Below are positions 1 to 7,474 of a DNA stretch of 43,405 bases, in pieces; the stretch's first letter is position 1; every line of letters starts with the position of its first letter. Source of the DNA: Actinomycetota bacterium (GTDB taxonomy: Bacteria > Actinomycetota > UBA4738 > HRBIN12); NCBI GenBank assembly GCA_035697485.1, contig DASSCU010000053.1, positions 1 through 43,405 of the forward strand, written 5' to 3'. Position numbers and translations under genes: made by a program. Below the pieces are notes generated by a model, which was not told where the DNA came from, did not search any database, and saw only the letters and a program-made list of their open reading frames with translations.

Positions 1-222
1 GCCGAAGCGGCGCCGCACCCGTGCGTCGACCGGCTCGTCCCGCCACCGAACGCTGCCGGCATCGGGGGTGAGGACCCCCAGGGCGATGCGCATCGCGGTG
101 GTCTTGCCGGCACCGTTCGGACCCACGAACCCGACGATGCGTCCCTCGGGGACGGTGAACGAGACATCGTCGAGCGCCACGAGGTCGCCGAACGTGCGGC
201 GCAGACCCGTCAGCTCGAGCAT
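1..222 (-). CDS. ABC transporter ATP-binding protein, N-terminal part (runs off the window)
   Basis: Only the first 74 codons are inside the window; the 3' end lies before position 1. The ATG at 222 opens a typical ABC ATPase N-terminus (MLELTGLRRTFGD) followed by a Walker A motif GPNGAGKTTAMRIALG, so the protein binds ATP and should power an ABC transporter. The wording of the Walker region (FVGPNGAGKTTAMR, then a GVLTPDAG turn) is that of the drug/antibiotic-exporter subclass, but substrate and partner permease are outside the window. It follows the NAD(P)-binding gene by 71 bases on the same strand and could be co-transcribed with it and lon. Family certain, role unknown. Confidence 0.85.
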   Translation of the reverse strand, partial: MLELTGLRRTFGDLVALDDVSFTVPEGRIVGFVGPNGAGKTTAMRIALGVLTPDAGSVRWRDEPVDARVRRRFG

Positions 223-293
223 GCGGACATCATCGGCACGGGCACGCACGCCAGCTTAGGGACGCAGCCCGTGAACGTCGGGATGCCGCCGGG

Positions 294-893
294 TCAGTCG
301 GTGTCCGACACGTCGACGATGTGGCGGATCCAGTCCGCGCGGGCAACGGCGTCGAGCAGGGCCGACGCGAAGTTCCCGCGGGCGATCGATCCCCCTGGGG
401 CCCTGGCATCCACGACGACTTCGTAGGAGCTCACCGGGGGCGTCTCCGTGAGCAGCGGGGTCGACACCACGGTCCACTCCAGATCGCTCGCCCCGAGCGT
501 GGCCAACGCCTCGCGGTGCTCCAGGGAAACGGCGGCGTACGGTCCTTCGAGCTCGTCATCGTCGAGGACCCGCGAGTTCGCCGAGATCACAAGGCGGCGC
601 AGCTCTGCCCGGCGCATCGAGCGGACGAGGCTGCCGATCGCCTCGGAGTACACCGATCCGGGGGCGGGACCGTTCGGCCCCATGGCAGAGATCGCCGCCT
701 CGACGTCGCGGAGCGCCGAGGCCACGGCGGCCTCGTTCCGCGCGTCGCCGGTGACCACCCGGTCCACAGGGCCGAGCGAGCCCCCGGCGGGGGTGGAACG
801 GGCGAACGCGGTCACGGAGTGACCGCGTTCGAGCGCCCGTGCCACGAGGAGGCGACCGGTCCGACCGGTCGCCCCGAACACCGCGAGCTTCAC
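294..893 (-). CDS. NAD(P)-binding protein, atypical short-chain dehydrogenase (NmrA/YwnB-like)
   Basis: A 199-residue Rossmann-fold protein. The N-terminus MKLAVFGATGRTGRLLV carries the GxxGxxG dinucleotide loop (GATGRTG, residues 7-13) and a basic residue (FARS) after the second strand, which favours NADP(H). The classical YxxxK pair is not obvious, so this belongs with atypical SDRs of the NAD(P)H-binding/NmrA type, many of which act as redox sensors or as flavin/biliverdin reductases. The GTG start at 893 overlaps the lon stop by four bases (GTGA), so translation is probably coupled to lon. Fold is secure; substrate cannot be told. Confidence 0.85.
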   Translation of the reverse strand: MKLAVFGATGRTGRLLVARALERGHSVTAFARSTPAGGSLGPVDRVVTGDARNEAAVASALRDVEAAISAMGPNGPAPGSVYSEAIGSLVRSMRRAELRRLVISANSRVLDDDELEGPYAAVSLEHREALATLGASDLEWTVVSTPLLTETPPVSSYEVVVDARAPGGSIARGNFASALLDAVARADWIRHIVDVSDTD

Positions 894-3262
894 GCGGCGG
901 ACACTCCCGCTTCCTCGGGCGCCGCCTCACGGCGCAACGCCACCGCGAGCACCCGGTCGATGCTCTCCGCGACGTGGAACGTCATCAGCTCCCGCACTGC
1001 TTCGGGCACGTCGTCGAGGTCGCCCTCGTTGCGCTTCGGCACGATCACCTCGGTGAGTCCGGCACGGTGGGCCGCCAGCACCTTCTGCTTCAGCCCGCCG
1101 ATCGGGAGCACCCGTCCCTGCAGGGTGACCTCGCCGGTCATGCCGACCTCGGCGCGCACCGGGGTGTCGGTGAGCAGCGACACCAACGCGGTGGTCATCG
1201 TGACGCCTGCGCTCGGACCGTCCTTGGGGACGGCGCCGGCGGGCACGTGCACGTGGAAGCGCCCACGCAGGCGCTCCGGCGCGATGCCGAGCCCCTCGGC
1301 GTGCGATCGCACGTAGCTGAGCGCGATCTGCGCCGACTCTTTCATCACGTCGCCGAGCTGGCCGGTGAGGGTCAAGCCGTCCGGCGCGTCACCATCGGCC
1401 TCACGCGATGCCTCGATGAACAGCACGTCGCCGCCGACCCCGGTGACCGCGAGACCCGTCGCGACGCCCGGAACCGCCGTGCGCTCGGCCGCTTCGAAGA
1501 AGAACTTCTGACGGCCGAGGTACTCCCGCACATCGGCGGCGTCGATCGTGATCGGCGCCCTGGCGTCACCCGCCGCGATCCTCGTCGCGATCTTCCGAAG
1601 CGCCTTGCCGAGCTCGCGCTCGAGGTTGCGTACGCCGGCTTCCCGCGTGTAGTCGCCCACGATCGTGCGCAGGGCGTCGTCGGTGAAGACGACCTCGTCC
1701 TCGCGCAGGCCGTTGCGCTCGCGTTGACGGCCGACGAGGTGGTGCTTCGCGATCGCGACCTTCTCGTCCTCGGTGTAGCCGTCGATGCGGATCACCTCCA
1801 TGCGGTCGAACAGCGGGCCGGGGATCGTCTCCGCCACGTTGGCCGTCGTGATGAACAGCACCTCCGACAGGTCGAGATCGACGTCGAGGTAGTGGTCGCG
1901 GAACGTGTGGTTCTGCGCCGGGTCGAGCACCTCGAGCAGCGCGCTCGACGGGTCGCCGCGCCAGTCGGCGCCGACCTTGTCGATCTCGTCGAGCATCATC
2001 ACCGGGTTCTTCGAACCCGCGTCCTTCAGCGCCCGGACGATGCGGCCCGGCAACGCGCCGACGTACGTGCGCCGGTGCCCCCTGATCTCGGCCTCGTCGT
2101 GGATGCCGCCGAGCGAGACCCTCACGAACTCACGTCCGAGAGCGCGCGCGACGGACTCGCCGAGCGAGGTCTTGCCGACGCCGGGAGGCCCCACCAACGT
2201 GAGGATCGCCCCGGAGCCGCGCCCGGTCGCCTCGCCGAGTCCGCGATCGGCACGCAGCTTCCGCACGGCCAGGTACTCGAGGATCCGATCCTTCACGTCC
2301 TCGAGGCCCTCATGGTCGGCGTCGAGCACCACACGCGCCTCGACGATCTCCAAGTTGTCGTCGGTGCGCACGCTCCAGGGCACATCGATGAGCCAGTCGA
2401 GGTAGGTGCGGATCCAGCCGTACTCGGGCGACTGCTCGCTGGTGCGCTCGAGGCGCCCGAGCTCTTTCTCGGCCTGCGCTCGCACATCGTCCGGCATCCC
2501 GGCCTCGTCGATCTTCGCGCGGTAGTCCTCGACGACGTCCTCCTCGCCGTCCTCACCCAGCTCCTTACGGATCGCGCTCATCTGCTCGCGCAGCAGGAAC
2601 TCGCGCTGGCGCCTCTCCATGCCCTCGCTCACGTCGGAGCGGATCTTGTCCTTCAGCTCGATCTCGGCGAGCGTGTCCTTGGCCCACCCGGTGACGAGCT
2701 CGAGCCGCGCCTCGACGTCGACCGTCTCGAGCACCTCGACCTTGCGCTCGAAGCTCAGGTCGGGCGAGTAGCCGCTCGTGTCGGCGATCTGGCCGGGGTC
2801 GTCGATGCCTCGTAGGAACTCCGCCACCTGCGGCACGCCGCGCGCCTCGACGATGTTCTGGATCACGGCCCGGTACTCACGGGCGAGCTCGCGAGCGCGG
2901 GGGGTGGGCTCGGGTTCCTCGACAGGCTCGGCCTGCACCCACACCGCCTCGCCGGTGCCGGGCACGCCGACCCCGACGACGGCGCGCGACAGCCCTCGGA
3001 TCACGAGCGCCTCGACGCCACCTCTCGTCTGGCCGAGCTCCTCGATCTTGGCGACCGTGCCCACGCGGGCGTAACGACCGTCGACCCTGGGCACCAGCAA
3101 CAACAGTGCGTCGTCGGTCGAGGCCGCGGCCTCGGATGCCGCGTGCGCCTCGCCGGTCTCGAGGGTGAGCGTCACGACCATGCCGGGCAGCACGACCCCG
3201 GTGGTCAGGGGAAGGAGCGGTAGGACGTGCTGGTCGATCTCTGGGGTGTCGATATCGGGCAT
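890..3262 (-). CDS. lon: Endopeptidase La (ATP-dependent Lon protease)
   Basis: A 790-residue LonA-type protease that degrades misfolded and regulatory proteins in the cytosol. Order of domains: N-terminal LON substrate-binding domain (about 1-190), coiled-coil/helical region, AAA+ module with Walker A GPPGVGKT (358-365) and Walker B MLDEID (423-428), and C-terminal Ser/Lys protease domain with catalytic Ser684 in DGPSAGVT and Lys727 in GGLKQK. The 43-residue Ser-Lys spacing matches E. coli Lon (Ser679/Lys722). The ATG at 3262 is chosen over an in-frame start at 3316 because GGAG lies 8 bases upstream and the family N-terminus (LPLLPL...) follows directly. The last bases overlap the NAD(P)-binding gene. 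All catalytic residues are present. Confidence 0.97.
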   Translation of the reverse strand: MPDIDTPEIDQHVLPLLPLTTGVVLPGMVVTLTLETGEAHAASEAAASTDDALLLLVPRVDGRYARVGTVAKIEELGQTRGGVEALVIRGLSRAVVGVGVPGTGEAVWVQAEPVEEPEPTPRARELAREYRAVIQNIVEARGVPQVAEFLRGIDDPGQIADTSGYSPDLSFERKVEVLETVDVEARLELVTGWAKDTLAEIELKDKIRSDVSEGMERRQREFLLREQMSAIRKELGEDGEEDVVEDYRAKIDEAGMPDDVRAQAEKELGRLERTSEQSPEYGWIRTYLDWLIDVPWSVRTDDNLEIVEARVVLDADHEGLEDVKDRILEYLAVRKLRADRGLGEATGRGSGAILTLVGPPGVGKTSLGESVARALGREFVRVSLGGIHDEAEIRGHRRTYVGALPGRIVRALKDAGSKNPVMMLDEIDKVGADWRGDPSSALLEVLDPAQNHTFRDHYLDVDLDLSEVLFITTANVAETIPGPLFDRMEVIRIDGYTEDEKVAIAKHHLVGRQRERNGLREDEVVFTDDALRTIVGDYTREAGVRNLERELGKALRKIATRIAAGDARAPITIDAADVREYLGRQKFFFEAAERTAVPGVATGLAVTGVGGDVLFIEASREADGDAPDGLTLTGQLGDVMKESAQIALSYVRSHAEGLGIAPERLRGRFHVHVPAGAVPKDGPSAGVTMTTALVSLLTDTPVRAEVGMTGEVTLQGRVLPIGGLKQKVLAAHRAGLTEVIVPKRNEGDLDDVPEAVRELMTFHVAESIDRVLAVALRREAAPEEAGVSAA

Positions 3263-3303
3263 CTCGTGTCTCCGTCGGTTCGCGAGGAAGCGGCCGGAGC
3301 CGC

Positions 3304-3317
3304 CTTGCAGGTGCAAG
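3304..3317. promoter_or_regulatory. Palindrome CTTGCA-GG-TGCAAG upstream of lon
   Basis: A perfect 6-bp inverted repeat with a 2-base spacer lies 42 bases upstream of the lon start, in the only gap between lon and the membrane-protein gene. Actinobacterial lon genes can be under heat-shock repressor HspR, whose HAIR site also has CTTG...CAAG outer arms, but this element is much shorter than HAIR, so the match is only suggestive. A second small inverted repeat (GTAAT-CCGA-ATTAC, 3350-3363) overlaps the stop of the upstream gene. Operator function is inferred. Confidence 0.3.
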
Positions 3318-3359
3318 AACGACCGGCGTCCGGAGGCTATTCCCGAGATGTAATCCGAA

Positions 3360-4289
3360 TTACCCGACGGTCCCGCGCGAGGCGGAGCCCTCCTCCGCCT
3401 CGGGTTCGAGCCGTTCCGCCTCCACCCGAACCCGATCGAGCGTCACGTCGTTCAGGCATCCGAGGAAACGGCGCTCGTCGTTGCTCCCGGGGCTCGGGCT
3501 GACACGCATGACGACTGTCTCCCCGTTCCCGGTGATCCTGATCTCGCTCGCCTCGTCGATGAGTGCCCGGCACGACGACGTGAGCGTCTCGGTCGCCGCG
3601 ACCGGATCGCCATCGTCGCGGAACTCCACCGTCAGCAGGTAGGTGGAGGCGCTCCCGGGCACCGCGGGCGCGTCCGCTCGATACTCGGTCAGCGCGGCAA
3701 GACCGAGCACCGACGCGCCGAGCACGACGAGCGCCGTGAGGACGACCACTGCCGTCTTCATGCGATCGGATCGTTGGGGCACGGTCGCGGACGAGGGCTC
3801 GCGGAGCGTGGCGGCCGGTCCCGGCGCTCCGGCGAGGCCGCCGACGAACGCGAGCCGGCGCTCGGTGTCGCGGCCGCTCGTCCAGGTTCCCGAGAGCGCG
3901 GCGACCCGCTCCACCACGTAGGCGATCGCCGACAGGATGACGCCGATGCCCAGTAGCACCGGCACGAAGACGCCGAGCCCGTCCGGTTCGAGCCACGCGA
4001 AGGGATGATCCCGTGCCGCGGTCTCGTCATCCTCGGACGGCCGGCCCGCGGCGACGCCGGTGGGCAGGCCGCCGTCGAGGTCGTCGATGCGGTGCTCGAG
4101 ACGATCGAGCCGCTGCATCAGCGCGCCGGTCGCCAGTGCGATCTCAGCCGCGACGAAGAAGAGCCCGGAGATCAGCGCTCGGTTCCACTCCCACCGGTAG
4201 AGGTAGACCAGCAGGTAGACGCCCGACGTCGCGAGCACGACCAGGCCGAGCAGCCGAGCCGCGAGCGAGACGAGGCGACGGAGCGTCAT
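3360..4289 (-). CDS. Four-helix membrane protein of unknown function, translationally coupled to the PEP-synthase-like gene
   Basis: A 309-residue protein starting MTLRRLVSLAARLLG. Hydrophobic segments are visible at about residues 10-30, 37-58, 107-127 and 178-198. A short amphipathic heptad-like stretch (LMQRLDRLEHRIDDLDGG) follows helix 2, and the C-terminal 110 residues form a soluble domain with two cysteines (SSCRAL and LGCLND) that could form a disulfide outside the cell. The ATG at 4289 overlaps the stop of the phosphotransferase-like gene by four bases (ATGA), which fixes the start and implies co-translation. I do not recognise a named family. A functional link with the phosphotransferase is inferred from the overlap alone. 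Confidence 0.8.
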   Translation of the reverse strand: MTLRRLVSLAARLLGLVVLATSGVYLLVYLYRWEWNRALISGLFFVAAEIALATGALMQRLDRLEHRIDDLDGGLPTGVAAGRPSEDDETAARDHPFAWLEPDGLGVFVPVLLGIGVILSAIAYVVERVAALSGTWTSGRDTERRLAFVGGLAGAPGPAATLREPSSATVPQRSDRMKTAVVVLTALVVLGASVLGLAALTEYRADAPAVPGSASTYLLTVEFRDDGDPVAATETLTSSCRALIDEASEIRITGNGETVVMRVSPSPGSNDERRFLGCLNDVTLDRVRVEAERLEPEAEEGSASRGTVG

Positions 4290-6352
4290 GTCGACGCCCC
4301 CTCGTCCGCGACGGCGACCTCGCCCGTGAGGCCGTCCACGACGACTCGACTGCCGACGGGGAAACGCTCGATCGCGCCGGGAACGGCGACCACCGTGGGC
4401 ACGTGGAGCTCCCTCGCGAGGATCGCGAGGTGGGACAGGGTGCTGCCCGTCTCGGAGACGAGACCGGCGAGCCCCGGCAGCCGTGGCGCCAGCGACGGCG
4501 CCAGCACGTCGACCACGAGCACGTCGCCCGGCTCCGCACGGTCGATGTGGCGGACCACACCGGCCCCGCGCCCGCCGCCCGCGGCGACGCCGGCGGCGTC
4601 CGACCGTCCATCGAGCTCGGGCACGACCGATCCATCCACCGCGAGCCGGAACGACGCGGGCAGCGGTGGGCCGGGTTCGGCCCCCGCTCGAACGTCGAGG
4701 TCGGCTGGCGCGGGTCCCCCGCGCACCATCTCCGCGAGCTCCTGCCGGGAGAGGGAGCGCACGTCGCCGGCCGACGGCAGTCGGCCCGCCCGCTCGAGGC
4801 GGGTGGCGAGGGTCCAGGTGGCGCGCGCCGCCAGCTCGTCGACCCATCGAGCCCGGAGCCGCAGCGCCTCGCGGGGACCGAGCGACGATACGCTCCCCTC
4901 GCTGCACGGCGGCGACGTCGATGTCCTCGCTGCCGTGGCCGGGAGCGGCGTCACCTCGCCGATGGCCGGAGGTACGACGGCGAGCGTCGAGGGCGTCCGA
5001 GCGACGATCTCCTCGTCCCTCATCCCCGCCGCTCGTCCTGCAGCGATCGCGTCGATCGCGAGCGCGCTCGCGCCCGGCCCGTGTTCCGAGGCGGGCACGA
5101 GCATCCCCGCCAACACCTGGTGACCGTGGAGGCCGCACAGCCGTTCCACCGCCTCGTCGAGCAGCGCGAGCAGAGCGCCGTCGTCGAGGGAACTGAGCGC
5201 GGGGAGGGAGGCGAGCCACTCGTCGATCCACCGCAGCAGGTCGCGGGTCACCTGTGGCATCGCGAGCCGCAGGCGCCCCGTGTGCCAGGCGGCCCCCAGC
5301 CGCCGGGCCCCGCGGCGAGGATCGACCGCCCGCCACACCGTGTGACGACGGGGCGCGACGCCGAGGAGCTCGAGATCGGCCGCTACGCGACCGCCCACCG
5401 TGAGGGCGACCGGCGACACAGCGATCCGTGAGGGCGACACCACGCCGACCGCGCGGAGGGCGCCGACGATACCGTCGCGCAGCGGCTCCAGGAACAGCTC
5501 CTGCTCGAGCGGCGAGAGGGGCTCCGGGAACGTCTCCGCGATCGGACCGGGGCCGAGCACCGGACCGCGGGCCGCGGCCTGCCCGATCGCGGTCACCGGG
5601 CGGCTCTGCAGGAGCCAGAGACGGCTCGCCGCATCGACCGCCCATTCGATGTCCTGCGGGAACCCGAAGACACGCTCGGCCCTCCGTGTGAGTGCTGCGA
5701 TCCGGATCAGGTCGCGGCGCGTCAGGCGCTCGGCGCCTCGGCCCTTCCCCGAAGGGCGCAGGCGGAGGCCGGATCGCCGGACGGCGACATGGGTCGCCGT
5801 CTCCACCCCGTCCACGAGCCGCTTGGGCGATCCCGCGACGCACTCGACCACGAAACGACCTCGGTCGCCCGTCACCGGGTCGACCCCGAAGACGACTCCC
5901 CCCCTGACGGCATCCAGCATCGGTTGCACGAGCACGGCCATCGGCGCCTCGATGCCGCACCCGTCCGAGGCCGAGGCCCGCACAAGGTCCACGGCATCGA
6001 GGAACGCCGACCACCCCGTCACCCCGCCCACGGAGCGGAAACGGCCCGCCATCGACGAGCGTTCGGCGTCCTCGACGGTCGACGACGACCGCACGATCAG
6101 CGGCCGGCCCCCCGCGCCCAACCGCTCCCACGCACGTTCGACGTCGAGGCGGTCGCGCTCGAGGTCTGCCCACGTCGCCACGACGTACCCGGGCAGCACC
6201 GGGAATCCGGCCGACGTCGCTCGGGCGAGGGAGGCGGCCTTGGCTCCCGCGAACATCGCATCGCGCGCCCGAGGGTCGCCGAGCTCGACCACGGCGGCCC
6301 TGCCCGTCGCGCGTTCCAGTTCGCTCTCGGCACGCATCGCGTTGTTGCCCAC
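4286..6352 (-). CDS. PEP/pyruvate-binding phosphotransferase: PEP-synthase/rifampicin-phosphotransferase-like, lacking the PEP-binding barrel
   Basis: A 688-residue protein. Residues about 35-285 form the PPDK/PEP-synthase ATP-binding domain: the start AGAKAASLARATSAGFPVLPG, the Arg-containing loop IVRSSSTVEDAERSSMAG, and the closing DIEWAVDAASRLWLLQSRPV. The C-terminus is a swivelling phosphohistidine domain, ETGSTLSHLAILARE with the catalytic His at about 641, ending PTVVAVPGAIERFPVG. The C-terminal PEP-binding TIM barrel of real PEP synthases is absent. This layout (ATP grasp, middle domain, His domain) is that of rifampicin phosphotransferases and uncharacterised relatives, which usually exceed 800 residues. 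The middle region (about 300-560) probably recognises the acceptor. The GTG start at 6352 has AGGGGA seven bases upstream; an internal ATG at 6337 has no such site. Substrate unknown. Confidence 0.85.
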   Translation of the reverse strand: MGNNAMRAESELERATGRAAVVELGDPRARDAMFAGAKAASLARATSAGFPVLPGYVVATWADLERDRLDVERAWERLGAGGRPLIVRSSSTVEDAERSSMAGRFRSVGGVTGWSAFLDAVDLVRASASDGCGIEAPMAVLVQPMLDAVRGGVVFGVDPVTGDRGRFVVECVAGSPKRLVDGVETATHVAVRRSGLRLRPSGKGRGAERLTRRDLIRIAALTRRAERVFGFPQDIEWAVDAASRLWLLQSRPVTAIGQAAARGPVLGPGPIAETFPEPLSPLEQELFLEPLRDGIVGALRAVGVVSPSRIAVSPVALTVGGRVAADLELLGVAPRRHTVWRAVDPRRGARRLGAAWHTGRLRLAMPQVTRDLLRWIDEWLASLPALSSLDDGALLALLDEAVERLCGLHGHQVLAGMLVPASEHGPGASALAIDAIAAGRAAGMRDEEIVARTPSTLAVVPPAIGEVTPLPATAARTSTSPPCSEGSVSSLGPREALRLRARWVDELAARATWTLATRLERAGRLPSAGDVRSLSRQELAEMVRGGPAPADLDVRAGAEPGPPLPASFRLAVDGSVVPELDGRSDAAGVAAGGGRGAGVVRHIDRAEPGDVLVVDVLAPSLAPRLPGLAGLVSETGSTLSHLAILARELHVPTVVAVPGAIERFPVGSRVVVDGLTGEVAVADEGAST

Positions 6353-6395
6353 GGTCGTCCCCTACGCCTCCATCGTCGCGGGCCTGATCCTCGGT

Positions 6396-6429
6396 GGGTC
6401 GTGCTGCGCGACCCGACACCGAAGGGTCG
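6396..6429. promoter_or_regulatory. Three-part repeat GGGTCG / CGACCC / GGGTCG in a divergent promoter region
   Basis: The 129-base gap between the divergent phosphotransferase-like and metallophosphoesterase genes holds GGGTCG (6396-6401), its complement CGACCC (6409-6414) and GGGTCG again (6424-6429). The central arm can pair with either side, giving either two mutually exclusive hairpins or two overlapping operator half-site pairs. A separate perfect hairpin CCGCTGC-gcg-GCAGCGG follows at 6441-6457, just upstream of the plus-strand gene. A regulatory role is inferred from position. Confidence 0.3.
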
Positions 6430-6481
6430 TTCGGCGTGATCCGCTGCGCGGCAGCGGCGCACGATAGAGATGGAGGGCGCG

Positions 6482-7474
6482 ATGCACGCCAGTACGAGCG
6501 CATCCGATGCGGCGCTGCGAGGATCGACCGCGCGGCCGTCACGTCGTCCCTGGTGGGTATGGGTGCTCGTGGTCATGTTCTCGCTGACCGCCGCGGTCGG
6601 GCTGTACTACCGCCGGCAGATCGCTGCGCTACTCACCCACCGCAAAGGCCCGCCCTCGACCAGCGTGGTCGTGGCCCCCTTCCCGCCCGGGGAGCGGCCC
6701 GATGTTCGGATCGCTGCGGTGGGCGACGTCGGCGAGGGCGAGGAGGAAGAGTGGCGGACCGCGTACTCGATGACGATGTTGGAACGCGGGAACCCCGGAT
6801 ACGATGCGCTCCTGCTGCTGGGCGACAACGTCTACCCGAGCGGCGACCCCGAGCGCCTGCCGTACACCGTCTTCCAGCCGTTCGGCATCCTGCTCGACCG
6901 AGGCGTGCCGCTCTACGCGATCCTCGGCAACCACGACGTCGCCGGCGGATGGGGCGACGAGCAGATGTCCGACCTCGGCATGCCGGGACGGTGGTGGACC
7001 GACGTGATCGGCGACGTCCGGCTGGTCGGGCTCGACGCCGACTCGCTCGGCGATCCCGCGCAGACGGCGTTCCTCGAGCGGACCCTCCGCGAGGCGGCCG
7101 AACCCTGGAAGATCGTGGCGATCCACGAGTCGCCGTACTCGGCCGGCTACCAGGGTTCAAACCTCGAGGTGCGTCGACGATACGCGCCGATCTTCGCTCG
7201 CTTCGGCGCGCAACTCGTGCTGTCGGGCCACGACCACGACTACCAGCGCAGCCGGCCGATCGACGGCGTGACCTACATCGTCACAGGAGCAGGCGGGCTC
7301 ACGAGGGGGACCGGCGAGGAGTGGTTCACCGAGGTCTCGTGGGCAGTGCTGCATTTCCTCGACGTCAACGTCTTCGAGGACCACATGCTCGTGCGTGCGA
7401 TCGACCAGGACGGCATGGCGTTCGACGAGGTGGAGATCCCTCTCGACGTGAGGATCCCCCTCAGCCCGTCCTAA
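6482..7474 (+). CDS. Membrane-anchored metallophosphoesterase (calcineurin-like, acid-phosphatase type)
   Basis: A 330-residue protein with one N-terminal membrane helix (about 24-42) after a basic stretch, then a calcineurin-like phosphoesterase domain facing outside. The metal-binding series is visible in order: GDVGEG (81-86), GDNVYPSGD (114-122), GNHD (149-152), IHESPYS, and GHDHDYQR near residue 235. This set matches the purple-acid-phosphatase-like bacterial family that hydrolyses phosphomonoesters or diesters with two metal ions. The ATG at 6482 is preferred to one at 6470 because GGAGGG sits four bases before it and inside the longer version. Its stop TAA overlaps the TAG of the convergent sulfur gene by three bases. 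Substrate unknown. Confidence 0.88.
   Translation: MHASTSASDAALRGSTARPSRRPWWVWVLVVMFSLTAAVGLYYRRQIAALLTHRKGPPSTSVVVAPFPPGERPDVRIAAVGDVGEGEEEEWRTAYSMTMLERGNPGYDALLLLGDNVYPSGDPERLPYTVFQPFGILLDRGVPLYAILGNHDVAGGWGDEQMSDLGMPGRWWTDVIGDVRLVGLDADSLGDPAQTAFLERTLREAAEPWKIVAIHESPYSAGYQGSNLEVRRRYAPIFARFGAQLVLSGHDHDYQRSRPIDGVTYIVTGAGGLTRGTGEEWFTEVSWAVLHFLDVNVFEDHMLVRAIDQDGMAFDEVEIPLDVRIPLSPS

Noticed and set aside
839-2815. A 658-codon plus-strand frame opposite lon.
   Set aside because: Fully antisense to the Lon catalytic region and no domain visible; a by-product of G/C third positions.
4290-6542. Extension of the membrane-protein frame upstream to 6542 (a 1060-codon frame).
   Set aside because: The extension overlaps the phosphotransferase gene in another frame and is Arg/Gly-rich; the ATG at 4289 with the ATGA overlap is the real start.
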